Positions 27,405 to 35,811 of a stretch of 64,000 bases of DNA are shown piece after piece. The stretch spans positions 38,695 through 102,694 of the forward strand of contig NZ_JAKSYO010000215.1 in NCBI RefSeq assembly GCF_022829635.1, in the 5' to 3' direction. Under the pieces are notes generated by a model, which was given only the letters and a program-made list of their open reading frames with translations, had not been told where the DNA came from and made no database searches. The position numbers and the translations under genes are program-made. Position 1 is the stretch's first letter, and every line of letters starts with the position of its first letter. This DNA comes from Methylobacterium sp. E-066. GTDB lineage: Bacteria; Pseudomonadota; Alphaproteobacteria; Rhizobiales; Beijerinckiaceae.

Positions 27405-28420
27405 TGGCTAAGGTTGCCCGATTCGGCTTTGATCTGGCTCATCAAAGGGGCGGACAGGCGGAGTTCCTTGGCGACGTCGTCCTGTGTCGGCATCATCTTT
27501 TGGCGGATCTTGGAGAGGGCCTCCAATCCGGGCGAGAAGAACTGAACGCCGTTTTTTTCAAGCGTCCTGTGCGCCTCTTCCTGCGCTGTTTCCATGTTTT
27601 TGCGGTATGTTTCGATGTTCTCTTGCCATGTATCAACGACGATTTTCTGAAGATCGGCAGGCAGTTGTCTGTAAAATCGATCTGATATCATCGGTACATA
27701 AAAGCCGATAAACTCGTGATCTTCAAATCCATACTTGACGCCGGCCTCCCAAAGCTTGGCGCTGGCGAGGCTCTCATCCGTCGAGCAGAGCCCGTCGAAT
27801 GTTCCCTGCGAGAGCGCGAGCGGCACGTCGGGCCAGGCCGTGAGGTTCGGAATTGCACCGAAGAACTTCGCTCGCAGCGATTGGCCGGCCCCGCCCGAGT
27901 TGCGGATCTTCATGCCTGCCCAATCGTCGAAGCTTTTAATCGGCTTCGAAGTCGCGTAGCAGTTCTGGTAACCGAGCGGCAACCAGCGGCCCAAGATCTT
28001 GACCTGGAGTTTCTGCTGAAACTGCGTATCGACGAGTTGACCGATTTTGCCGTCGGCGGCCCCATAAGCGACTGAGGCGAGTTGACCGAAGAAGATCGGC
28101 AGCTGAAAGACGTCCGCGTCGGGCACGAGGCCGGTCAGGACCCAATTGCCGGGCGCCGCCATTTCGACGCTGCCCTGTCGGAGCGCCTTCACGACATCGC
28201 GGTCGCGATAGAGCTGGCCTGAATGGAAGAGTTCCGTCTCGATCCGGCCTCCGGAGCGCTCCTGCACTTTTTTCAGGTAATCCGCCACCGATTGCGTCCG
28301 GGCGTGGCTGAGCGAGGTATCGACCGATGCGCGCAGCTTGAACTGCGCTTCGGCCCGCGCCCCCGGACCGCAGATGATTGCGGCGACCGCGCAGGCGGCC
28401 CACAGGATGCCACGCCTCAT
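27401..28420 (-). CDS. dctP: TRAP transporter substrate-binding protein (DctP family)
   Basis: 339 residues. MRRGILWAACAVAAIICG with an ARAEA cleavage region is a Sec signal, so the protein is periplasmic. The mature part has LSHARTQSVADYLKKV, GSVEMAAPGNWVLTGL and the ligand-arginine region MKIRNSGGAGQS, all normal for DctP. The ATG is preceded by GGGAGGAAA, an excellent ribosome site; upstream in-frame starts are not used. It is the first gene of the six-gene operon that runs to the acyl-CoA dehydrogenase, with a regulatory box 88 nt upstream. Confidence 0.92.
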   Translation of the reverse strand: MRRGILWAACAVAAIICGPGARAEAQFKLRASVDTSLSHARTQSVADYLKKVQERSGGRIETELFHSGQLYRDRDVVKALRQGSVEMAAPGNWVLTGLVPDADVFQLPIFFGQLASVAYGAADGKIGQLVDTQFQQKLQVKILGRWLPLGYQNCYATSKPIKSFDDWAGMKIRNSGGAGQSLRAKFFGAIPNLTAWPDVPLALSQGTFDGLCSTDESLASAKLWEAGVKYGFEDHEFIGFYVPMISDRFYRQLPADLQKIVVDTWQENIETYRKNMETAQEEAHRTLEKNGVQFFSPGLEALSKIRQKMMPTQDDVAKELRLSAPLMSQIKAESGNLSQ

Positions 28421-28918
28421 CTCGTTTCCTCCCGGAGGCTCGTCCGCGCGAAACTCTCTGCGTTCGCAATCGTCAGTGATCCTCCGTGCAAGCCGGCGAA
28501 TCCGCGCTGCGAATAGGTCATTCAGGCTAGAGGTCGGGCGTCGCCCCGTCAACGACGGAGGATGACGAAGCCTGTACCGTATCTATGAGGAGTAGCCTGA
28601 TTGGCTCCACCGAGGTCCCAATTCGACTCGAGGAGATGGGTTCGGGGGGACGCGTCCCTCCGCTTACGGACTCATAGAAGCCCAAGGCCGCCCTGGCGGT
28701 GATCGTTGAATCGATGTCGTTCGCTGAGCCGCACTGGAGAGCGCATCGATGGCGGATAGGCCGCCTTCCCGCGCGAATGCGACAGCAGATATGCCGCCGT
28801 GGATGTCCTCGGTCTTCTGCCCCTAGCCCGCTTCCGCTCTGTTCCGGGGCCGGAGATCCCATCCCGCAAGCCGGGCGGGGATCCCCGGGTCATAGATGTC
28901 CGTCCGTCGCGTCTTTCT
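28421..28918. other. long intergenic region upstream of the TRAP operon
   Basis: About 500 bp with no convincing gene on either strand. It holds the regulatory box at 28509-28525, a perfect 12-bp palindrome GGGACGCGTCCC at 28647-28658, and a distant pair ATCCTCCGT/ACGGAGGAT (about 28483 and 28554). The distal part must also contain the end of the HMGL transcript; no U-tract terminator is visible. Confidence 0.6.
28509..28525 (+). promoter_or_regulatory. shared regulatory box, site A (TRAP operon)
   Basis: GCGAATAGGTCATTCAG, with inner symmetry GAAT-N5-ATTC. It differs from site B (29960) at two central positions only, and lies 88 nt upstream of the dctP start. Probable IclR-type operator. 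Confidence 0.65.
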
Positions 28919-29881
28919 TCAGGCGCGACCGGCCTCACTCTTAAAGCGGGTCAGCGTGCCACCCTTCATCACCTTGCCGGGAAGCGGGTGGCCGACGAAC
29001 TCTTCCGAGAGCTTGGCCGCCTCCACCAGGGCGTCGAGGTCGATGCCGGTCTCGATTCCCATCTCCGCGCACGTGAAAACAAGATCTTCCGTGCAGATGT
29101 TGCCAGCCGCGCCCTTGTGACCCGCGAAGGGGCAGCCGCCGAGGCCGCCCACGGAGGCATCGAATTCGGTCACGCCCATCTCCATGCCGGCGACGGCGTT
29201 GGCGACCGCTTGGCCGCGCGTGTCATGGAGGTGAAGCTTCAGGGTCAGGTCCGGCCACTTGTGGCGGATCTTGCCGACGAGGCTCTTCATCTGCCCGGGC
29301 GTACCCCAACCCATGGTGTCGGCGAGGCTGAGATAGGTCAGCCGGCAGCCGTGATCATCCATGATTTTCATCGTCCGATCGACGAGCCTGACGACCCGAT
29401 CCTCGGGAATATAGCCCTCGAAATTGCATCCGAACGCCGCCATGACGCCGAGGGAATTCACGACGATCCCGGCTTCCCGGTACTGCGCGATCCAGTCGGG
29501 CATCTGCGCGAAGGTTTCGTCGATGGACCGGTTGGTGTTGCGCTTGATGAAGGCCTCACTCGCCGTGATGGTGAGCTTGCCGTCCATGTCGACATGGCCG
29601 TTCTCGATGGCTCGCTCGAGGCCCTTCGGATTCAGCCAGAGCGCGCGATAGCGCACGCCGGGCTTCTTCTCGATCTTATCGAAGAGCTCGTCCGCGTCCG
29701 CCATCTGCGGCACGGCTTTCGGGTTCACGAAGGAGCCGGCCTCGATCTCCTTGACACCCGCCTCCGCGATGGCGTCGATCATGCGAAGCTTCTCGCCCGT
29801 CGGCACGATACGCGGCTCGATCTGCAGGCCGTCGCGCGGCCCGACCTCGATCATTTTCACCGATTTCGGCAGATCGGACAT
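28919..29881 (-). CDS. hydroxymethylglutaryl-CoA lyase-family enzyme
   Basis: 320 residues. RDGLQ (16-20), EAGSFVNPKAVPQMAD (47-62), the metal histidines HLH (217-219) in LKLHLHDTRGQ and GGLGGCPFAGHKGAAGN with C250 give an intact HMGL active site. NPKAVPQMAD is closer to authentic HMG-CoA lyases than the corresponding stretch in the other copy at 19416. ATG 29881 follows GGGAG by 7 nt; two GTG codons just upstream are less likely. It is transcribed away from the OYE gene, and the two share a regulatory box. Predicted role: final C-C cleavage in the branched-acid pathway. Confidence 0.92.
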   Translation of the reverse strand: MSDLPKSVKMIEVGPRDGLQIEPRIVPTGEKLRMIDAIAEAGVKEIEAGSFVNPKAVPQMADADELFDKIEKKPGVRYRALWLNPKGLERAIENGHVDMDGKLTITASEAFIKRNTNRSIDETFAQMPDWIAQYREAGIVVNSLGVMAAFGCNFEGYIPEDRVVRLVDRTMKIMDDHGCRLTYLSLADTMGWGTPGQMKSLVGKIRHKWPDLTLKLHLHDTRGQAVANAVAGMEMGVTEFDASVGGLGGCPFAGHKGAAGNICTEDLVFTCAEMGIETGIDLDALVEAAKLSEEFVGHPLPGKVMKGGTLTRFKSEAGRA

Positions 29882-29959
29882 CACCACTCTCCCTGTCGCG
29901 CCGGTATCGCGAGCGGGGCGATCACGCGACCGCTCCTCTCCGCACTCTCTTCGATTTTT

Positions 29960-29976
29960 GCGAATAGCCCATTCAG
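29960..29976 (+). promoter_or_regulatory. shared regulatory box, site B (HMGL/OYE divergent promoters)
   Basis: GCGAATAGCCCATTCAG, 15 of 17 identical to site A. It sits almost exactly midway between the divergent starts (78 nt to HMGL, 81 nt to OYE), as expected for one operator serving both. Confidence 0.65.
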
Positions 29977-30057
29977 AAGTTGAAATCCACCGCCCGACCG
30001 TGGCATGTCGGAGCCCAACGAGGAGGCGCCGAATGAGCGCCGGCCCGGGAGGCGCTC

Positions 30058-31221
30058 ATGATATCGGATCTGTTCTGCCCGCTGCAGATCAGGGACGTGC
30101 GGCTCAAGAACCGTATCGTTCTCTCCCCGATGCTCACCTACGCCGCGACCGACGGATGGGTGAACGACTGGCACTTCATGCATCTGGGCAAGTACGCGGC
30201 CGGCGGCTGCGGGCTCGTCTTCATGGAATCGACCAAGGTCGACCCGCGCGGCTGCACGACCCCCGCCGACCTGGCGCTCTGGGACGACCGATACATCGAG
30301 CCGATGATCCGCATCACGGAGTTCATCAAGGCACACAACGCCGTCCCCGGCATCCAGCTGAGCCATTCCGGCCGCAAGGCCCGCCAGTCGCGGCCGTGGG
30401 AGGGCCGCGGCCCGCTCCCGGCCGACACGTCCCTACCCGGGGGCGGCGACTGGGACCTCGTCGGGCCGAGCCCCATCCCGCACGATGCCCAGCACGGCAC
30501 GCCTCGAGAGCTCAAGCGAGACGAGATCGCCGGGCTGGCGCAGGCCTGGGCGCAGGCGGCGGACCGCGCCCGCAGAGCCGGCTTCGAGGCGGTCGAGATC
30601 CACGGCGCGCACGGCTATCTCATCCATGAATTTCTGTCGCCCGTCGCCAACCAGCGCACGGACGAGTACGGCGGCTCCCTCGAGAACCGGATGCGGTTCG
30701 CGATCGAGGTAGCGGCCGCGACCCGCAAGGCGTGGCCTGAAGGCAAGCCGCTTTTCTTCCGCATCTCGGCGGTGGATGGCGCGGGCTGGGAGATCGAGCA
30801 TAGCGTCGAACTGACACGGCGCTTGTCGGCTGTCGGCGTCGACGTGATCGACTGCTCGACCGGCGGTGTCGCCAACTACACGCACGTCGCGACTTCTCCG
30901 GATATCGGATACGGCTACCAGGTTCCCCACGCCGAGCGGATCCGCGCCGAGACCGGCGTCATGACCATGGCGGTCGGCCACATCATCCATGCCGATCAGG
31001 CGGACGGTATCGTCCGGTCCGGCCAGGCGGATCTCGTGGCGATCGGCCGGGAGATGCTGCACAACCCGAATTGGCCGATCGACGCCGCCCAGAAGCTCGG
31101 CATCGAGCCCGGCTTCGCGCACGTCCCCGACGCTTACGGCTACTGGTTGGAGAAGCGGGCGAGGTCGCGCTTCCCAGGCCGCCCCTCGACTTGGCAGCGG
31201 GGCATCGACGCGCGTGACTGA
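30058..31221 (+). CDS. NADH:flavin oxidoreductase, Old Yellow Enzyme family
   Basis: 387-residue FMN-dependent TIM barrel. QLSHSGRKA (about 100-108), the paired-histidine motif EIHGAHGYLIHEFLSP, NQRTDEYGGSLENR and the C-terminal DLVAIGREMLHNPNWP are classic OYE/YqjM-class landmarks. Such enzymes reduce activated C=C bonds of enoates, enones or maleimide-like rings, or demethylate. GGGAGG precedes ATG 30058. The MBL hydrolase starts 10 nt after the stop. The shared box upstream suggests a role in the same pathway as the CoA enzymes. Confidence 0.92.
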   Translation: MISDLFCPLQIRDVRLKNRIVLSPMLTYAATDGWVNDWHFMHLGKYAAGGCGLVFMESTKVDPRGCTTPADLALWDDRYIEPMIRITEFIKAHNAVPGIQLSHSGRKARQSRPWEGRGPLPADTSLPGGGDWDLVGPSPIPHDAQHGTPRELKRDEIAGLAQAWAQAADRARRAGFEAVEIHGAHGYLIHEFLSPVANQRTDEYGGSLENRMRFAIEVAAATRKAWPEGKPLFFRISAVDGAGWEIEHSVELTRRLSAVGVDVIDCSTGGVANYTHVATSPDIGYGYQVPHAERIRAETGVMTMAVGHIIHADQADGIVRSGQADLVAIGREMLHNPNWPIDAAQKLGIEPGFAHVPDAYGYWLEKRARSRFPGRPSTWQRGIDARD

Positions 31222-31231
31222 GGGCTACGCC

Positions 31232-32113
31232 ATGCGACCGATCCCGACCGCGCAGGTCGCCGGTGTCCACCACCGACGCGTCGGCGAGTTGATCGTCACG
31301 ACGCTGTCCGACGGTTTTGTCGACCCGCCGACCGAGGCCGTGGAGGTGATCACGCCCGCCGAAGCGGAAGCCATGATCTTGGCCGGCACCGGTCGACCGA
31401 AGCCCCGGATTTCGGTGAACATGTTCGCCCTGCGCTGGCCGGATCGGACCGTGCTCGTCGATGCGGGCTCGGGCACCATGATGGGACCGACCTGCGGGCG
31501 CATGCCGGACAACATGGCGGCGGCCGGCATCCGGCCCGAAGAGGTCGGCACGATCCTCCTGACGCATGTCCACCCCGATCACTCAGGCGGGATTACGAGC
31601 GATGCCGGCGCGGCGCTCTTCCCGAACGCCGACATCGTCGTGCACGAGGCCGAGATCGCGCATTGGTTCGACGATGCCAGGATGTCGGCCGCGACCGAGA
31701 GGCAGCGCGTACGCTACTTCGAGGGCGGTCGCTTCCGGCTCCGACCCTACGATGGACGGATCCGCACCATCCGGGACGGGGACGAGGTGCTACCCGGCAT
31801 CACGGCCCTGCTCTGCGATGGTCACACACCCGGTCATTGCGCGTACCGGATTCGCTCAGGGACCGAAGAGATCCTGATCTGGGGCGATACCGTGCACGTG
31901 CCCGAGATCCAGGTGCCGCGGCCCGACGTCTACATGATGTACGACTTCGACGGACCGAAAGCCGCCGCGTCCCGCGCCGCCGTCCTCGCGCTCGCCGAAC
32001 GCGACGACCTGCTGATCGGCGGCATGCACCTGCACTTCCCGGGCCTCGGCCGTGTCACTGCGCGCGACGGCACCTACCAAATCTTGATGGAGCCCTGGAC
32101 CTACACCCTCTAA
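31232..32113 (+). CDS. MBL-fold metallo-hydrolase
   Basis: 293 residues. The binuclear metal site is visible as THVHPDHSGG (HxHxDH), DGHTPGHC, the bridging Asp in IWGDTVH, and GGMHLHFPG. It resembles glyoxalase-II/lactonase-like cytoplasmic hydrolases of thioesters or lactones. ATG 31232 has GAGGG 8 nt upstream; a GTG at 31214 inside the previous gene is in frame but less likely. It ends 8 nt before the end of the convergent IclR gene. Confidence 0.9.
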   Translation: MRPIPTAQVAGVHHRRVGELIVTTLSDGFVDPPTEAVEVITPAEAEAMILAGTGRPKPRISVNMFALRWPDRTVLVDAGSGTMMGPTCGRMPDNMAAAGIRPEEVGTILLTHVHPDHSGGITSDAGAALFPNADIVVHEAEIAHWFDDARMSAATERQRVRYFEGGRFRLRPYDGRIRTIRDGDEVLPGITALLCDGHTPGHCAYRIRSGTEEILIWGDTVHVPEIQVPRPDVYMMYDFDGPKAAASRAAVLALAERDDLLIGGMHLHFPGLGRVTARDGTYQILMEPWTYTL

Positions 32114-32121
32114 AACCGCTG

Positions 32122-32964
32122 TCATCGCGGCTCGGTTTTAGGCCGCCTTCCGCCGAGCTCCGCCTCCAGCGTGACCGCGAGGCGGACGACCTCAGGCCCG
32201 ACCTCACGCCGCAGGAAGGCCGGCGTGTGAGTGACGGCCGAACCGCCGCAGCTCAGCGCGAACGCGGGCCGCCCATCCGGACCGAACACGGGTGCGGCCG
32301 CCGTGTTGTAGCCCTGGTGGAAGGCGCCGAGATTGGTGATGAAGCCCTGCGTCGCGTAGTCTTGAAGCGTGCGCCGAAACTCCGGCTCGGCCTTCTGCCA
32401 GCGCGGATCGGGGGCGGCATGGCGCTCGATCAACTCCGCGCGCTCCGCCTCCTCGTAGCCCGAGAGCAGGCCCCAACCGACCGCCGAGGTGGCGAGCGGC
32501 AGGCGTGAGCCGATCCGAAGATTCATCAGGAGCTGGGCGTCGCTGAGACAGCGCTGCACGAAAACCATCCGGTTCTCGTCGCGGGCTCCGAGGCCTGTCG
32601 CCGACCCGAATCGATTGGCGAGCGCCTGCATGCGTGCCTGGGCCCTCTCCGCGAGGGGGATGCCAGCCAGCACCGCGCGCCCGAGCTGCAATATCGGGAT
32701 CCCGGGACGGAGCTTGTCGCCGTTCACGGGCACGAGAAAGCCCTGCCGAATCATGGTGTGGCAGAGACGCCAGACGGTCGGCTGGGGCAGGCCAGTCAGG
32801 GCGGCGAGTTCCGAGCCGCCGATCTCCGGACGCGCGGGCGAGAAGCAGCCGAGGATCGTGAGGCCGCGCGCGAGCGCGGTGACGAACTGGCGATCGCCCT
32901 CCGGGCCGGCCTCGCGCTCCGGGGCTGGGCGCGAGGGGGTGGTGGAGCGGCGCACCCGGTTCAT
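32122..32964 (-). CDS. IclR-family transcriptional regulator (second of an overlapping pair)
   Basis: 280 residues. HTH region DRQFVTALARGLTILGCF with LAALTGLPQPTVWRLCHTMIRQGFL (about 55-80), and effector domain with SRLPLATSAVGWGLLSGY and GYNTAAAPVFGPDGRPAFALS. The ATG overlaps the stop of the upstream IclR gene by 4 nt. The two proteins share long runs (QFVTALARGL, GLPQPTVWRLC, LLMNL-IGSR), so they arose by tandem duplication. Co-production in fixed ratio would allow heteromers. Confidence 0.93.
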   Translation of the reverse strand: MNRVRRSTTPSRPAPEREAGPEGDRQFVTALARGLTILGCFSPARPEIGGSELAALTGLPQPTVWRLCHTMIRQGFLVPVNGDKLRPGIPILQLGRAVLAGIPLAERAQARMQALANRFGSATGLGARDENRMVFVQRCLSDAQLLMNLRIGSRLPLATSAVGWGLLSGYEEAERAELIERHAAPDPRWQKAEPEFRRTLQDYATQGFITNLGAFHQGYNTAAAPVFGPDGRPAFALSCGGSAVTHTPAFLRREVGPEVVRLAVTLEAELGGRRPKTEPR

Positions 32965-33866
32965 GACGCGGTCCGTAGAAGTGTCGCGAGATCGCGCAGG
33001 CGCGGGCCGATCTCCCGCCGCAGTTTCTCGATCGACAGGATAGAGGCGGCGCCGCCGCAATTGATCGCGAAGACCGGACGCCCGTCGGATCCGAGTACCG
33101 GCGCGGCCGCCGTATTGTAGCCGGGATGAAACACGCCGTCGTTGATGATGAACCCGTCCGACACGTATGCGTCCAGAGCGCGCCGAAGGGGCTTCTCCAC
33201 CGCGCGCCAGACGCGGTGGTCCGGCCTGACCTGGCCGAGCAGCGCCTCGCGCTCGTCCTGCGGGAAGCCGGCGAGGTAGGCCCAGCCGAGCGCGGAGGTC
33301 GCAACCGGCACACGCGAGCCGACCTTGAGATTCATCAGGAGCTGGGAATGGCTCTCGCAGCGCTCGACGAAGCGCATGTCCGAGCCATCCCTCACGGCGA
33401 GACCGGCCGCACCCTCCGCCGCGTCCGCGAGCTCCTGGAGGTGCGGACGGGCGAGTTCGATCGGCGTCAGTTCGGACAGAATCGTGTAGCCGAGCCGCAG
33501 CACCGGTAGGGCCGGCCGAAGCCGCTCGTCCGAACCGACCGCGAGATAGCCGAGCTTCGTCATCGTGCGGCACAGGCGCCAGACGGTGGGCTGAGGCAGG
33601 CCGAGCAGGCTGGCGATCTCCGTGCCGCTCAGGGCCGGACGGGCCGCGCTGAAGCAGGATAGGACTTCGAGCCCGCGCGCCAAAGCTGTCACGAACTGGC
33701 GATCCTTGTCGCCGGAGATGTCGGCAGGCGCGTGGCCCTCGTCCTCAAAGGCGTCCGAGTCCCGCAGCGCAGGCGCACGCCTCTGCGCCGCGGTCGCTGC
33801 CCTCCCCGGCCGCCGACGCGTGCTCTCCGCCGGTTCATTGATTTCGTCTCGCGTCGCCCGACCCAC
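32961..33866 (-). CDS. IclR-family transcriptional regulator (first of an overlapping pair)
   Basis: 301 residues. A 55-residue basic/acidic leader precedes the HTH (LARGLEVLSCF, LLGLPQPTVWRLCRTMTKLGYL). The effector domain has SRVPVATSALGWAYLAGF and GYNTAAAPVLGSDGRPVFAIN. The probable start is GTG 33866; its ribosome site is weak. It is divergent from the CaiB-FAS1DH-ACAD operon and lies 37 nt from regulatory box C, so it probably autoregulates and controls the box-bearing operons. Confidence 0.92.
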   Translation of the reverse strand: MGRATRDEINEPAESTRRRPGRAATAAQRRAPALRDSDAFEDEGHAPADISGDKDRQFVTALARGLEVLSCFSAARPALSGTEIASLLGLPQPTVWRLCRTMTKLGYLAVGSDERLRPALPVLRLGYTILSELTPIELARPHLQELADAAEGAAGLAVRDGSDMRFVERCESHSQLLMNLKVGSRVPVATSALGWAYLAGFPQDEREALLGQVRPDHRVWRAVEKPLRRALDAYVSDGFIINDGVFHPGYNTAAAPVLGSDGRPVFAINCGGAASILSIEKLRREIGPRLRDLATLLRTAS

Positions 33867-33902
33867 GTTTACAACCCGTCCTGAAGCGCCTAATCTGCAT
33901 TT

Positions 33903-33919
33903 ACGAGTGGTCTACTCGC
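33903..33919 (-). promoter_or_regulatory. shared regulatory box, site C (IclR/CaiB divergent promoters)
   Basis: On the minus strand it reads GCGAGTAGACCACTCGT. The symmetric CGAGT-N5-ACTCG keeps the GCGA-TAG---CA-TC frame of sites A and B, with matched A-to-G changes in both arms. The flanking sequence through 33929 matches site D (13 of 16 over ACTCGCATAGTGAATT). It lies 37 nt from the IclR start and 82 nt from the CaiB start. Confidence 0.6.
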
Positions 33920-34000
33920 ATAGTGAATTCAAGCCGTCAACGCGGTCGCCCTCCAAGCGGCGTCCCGTCGAAAGAACGGCCAGGGAGGACATCGAACGCC

Positions 34001-35221
34001 ATGGCTCCCCCCCTCTCCGGACTGCGTGTCGTCGAAATCAGCGTCGCCATGGCTGGTCCGTACTGCGGCATGATGCTCGCCGATTACGGTGCCGAGGTTA
34101 TCAAGATCGAGCGCGTCGGTCAGGGCGACGACAGCCGCGGCTGGCCGCCGTACTTCCACGAGTCGATGTCGCATTACTACGCGTCGGCGAACCGCAACAA
34201 GCGGAGCTTGGCGCTCGACCTTAAGGATCCCGGCGGCGCCGCGATCGCGCGGCAGCTCGTCGCGAAAGCGGATATTTTCGTCGACAACTACCGCTACGGC
34301 GCCCTCGCCCGAGCCGGGCTCGACTACGAGAGTCTATCGGCGGTGAACCCGCGTCTGATCTACTGTTCGATCAGCGGGTTTGGGGCGAGCGGCCCGCGGC
34401 GGGACGATCCCGCCAACGACCTCTTCATGCAGGCCTTTTCCGGCGGCATGAGCATCACCGGCGAGATCGGCGGTGGGCCGGTCAAAATGGGCATCTCCGT
34501 CGCCGACGTCGGAGCCGGCATGCTCGGCACGATCGGGATCCTCATGGCGCTCGAGGAGCGACATAGGAGCGGGCGTGGTCAGCGCGTCGACACATCGCTC
34601 CTCGAAGGTCAGCTCTCCATGCTGTCCTACCACCTCACCCGGTATTTCTCGACCGGCGTGGTGCCAGGGCCTGGCGGGAGTGGCTCGGCCGTTTCAGTGC
34701 CCTATCAGGCCTTTCAGGCATCGGACGATTGGCTCGTCGTGGCGGCCTTCAACGAGCGTATGTGGCAGAGCTTCTGCCGCGCGATCGGTCAGCCCGAATG
34801 GGCCGACGACCCACGTTTCGCGAACGCCAACGGTCGCGCCGAGAACCGTGATCAGCTTATCGGGCTCATCAACGCGACTCTCTCGGCCGACACGGTGAAG
34901 GCTTGGGTGGGCAAGCTCGAGGCGACCGGGGTACCCTGCACAGCAGTCAATCGCATCGATCAAGTCGTGGAGGAGGCGCAGGTCGTCGACCGCGAGATGA
35001 TCGTCCGCATGGACGTGCCGGGGCTCGGCCCGATCCGTGTCGCCGGCCTGCCGATCAAGTTCTCCGGCACGCCGGGCCGCATCGAACGACACCCGCCGCA
35101 CTTAGGCGAGCACACGCTCGAGATCCTGCGCGAACTCGGCCTGGATCAGGAGAAGATCGACGCGCTCGCAGCCAAGGGCGCGGTCGGCGTCAAGCGGCCG
35201 CGGACCGACGCGGCTGCCTGA
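34001..35221 (+). CDS. CaiB/BaiF (class III) CoA-transferase
   Basis: 406 residues. ADYGAEVIKIERVGQGD (27-43), NKRSLALDLKDPGG (66-79) and the catalytic aspartate D140 in DDPANDLFMQAFSGGMSITG identify the family. The ATG is 11 nt after AGGGAGGA. First gene of a plus-strand operon with a FAS1-type dehydratase half, acyl-CoA dehydrogenase, SMP-30 lactonase and hydrolase, preceded by regulatory box C. It probably activates a carboxylic acid for this operon. Confidence 0.92.
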   Translation: MAPPLSGLRVVEISVAMAGPYCGMMLADYGAEVIKIERVGQGDDSRGWPPYFHESMSHYYASANRNKRSLALDLKDPGGAAIARQLVAKADIFVDNYRYGALARAGLDYESLSAVNPRLIYCSISGFGASGPRRDDPANDLFMQAFSGGMSITGEIGGGPVKMGISVADVGAGMLGTIGILMALEERHRSGRGQRVDTSLLEGQLSMLSYHLTRYFSTGVVPGPGGSGSAVSVPYQAFQASDDWLVVAAFNERMWQSFCRAIGQPEWADDPRFANANGRAENRDQLIGLINATLSADTVKAWVGKLEATGVPCTAVNRIDQVVEEAQVVDREMIVRMDVPGLGPIRVAGLPIKFSGTPGRIERHPPHLGEHTLEILRELGLDQEKIDALAAKGAVGVKRPRTDAAA

Positions 35222-35248
35222 GCGCGCCGGCGATACCGGGAGAATCTC

Positions 35249-35773
35249 ATGCCTGTCATGCTGACCGACGAGATCAAGGGCTATATCGGCCGCACGAGCG
35301 CCGAGATTATCGCGACCGACACCGTCGAGCCCGGCGCCGTGCGCCGCTACGCCCAAGCGATCATGGATGAGGATCCGGGCTACGCCCCGGGCGCGGAGGC
35401 CGGGCGCTACGGCGGTCCGGTCGCGCCGCCCCTCTACCCCGCCTTCATGTTTCGCCGCCCGCTCGGCACGCCCGACGCGCTGACCGAGCGGGCGGCGGAT
35501 CCGGATTTTGACGGCCTGGTCTCGGCGGCGAGCGACGGCTTGCCGGAGCTTCCTCTTCCGGGACGCGCGCTTCTCAACGGCGGCTCTGAGGTCGAGATCG
35601 TCCGCTATGCCCGGCATGGCGAGGCGGTGAAGCAGCGCTCACGCTACGCCGACATCTACGAGCGCGAAGCCAAGAACGGCACGGCCATGCTCTTCGTAAT
35701 CGTCGAGACCGAGTACCGGACGACGAACGACGAACTGCTGCTCAAGGTCCGCAAGACGCACATTCGGCGCTGA
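35249..35773 (+). CDS. FAS1-type/MaoC-like dehydratase, N-terminal-half (hotdog) protein
   Basis: 174 residues with a single hotdog-fold pattern: RRYAQAIMDEDPGY, PPLYPAFMFRRPLG and LNGGSEVEIVRYARHGEAV, typical of the N-terminal (non-catalytic-helix) half of two-part hydratases such as HadA-like or mesaconyl-CoA-hydratase-like proteins. The catalytic D-N-H motif of MaoC is absent here, as expected for this half. The likely partner is the MaoC-like half at 39038-39553. The pair would hydrate a 2-enoyl-CoA. Confidence 0.8.
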   Translation: MPVMLTDEIKGYIGRTSAEIIATDTVEPGAVRRYAQAIMDEDPGYAPGAEAGRYGGPVAPPLYPAFMFRRPLGTPDALTERAADPDFDGLVSAASDGLPELPLPGRALLNGGSEVEIVRYARHGEAVKQRSRYADIYEREAKNGTAMLFVIVETEYRTTNDELLLKVRKTHIRR

Positions 35774-35811
35774 GCCGCCCCAACGCCCATCGAATATCTC
35801 GGGAGACGACC

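Noticed and set aside
30033..30629. Alternative frame opening at ATG 30033 with its own ribosome-like site
   Set aside because: It overlaps the unmistakable OYE gene for its whole length and encodes Arg/Pro-rich sequence.
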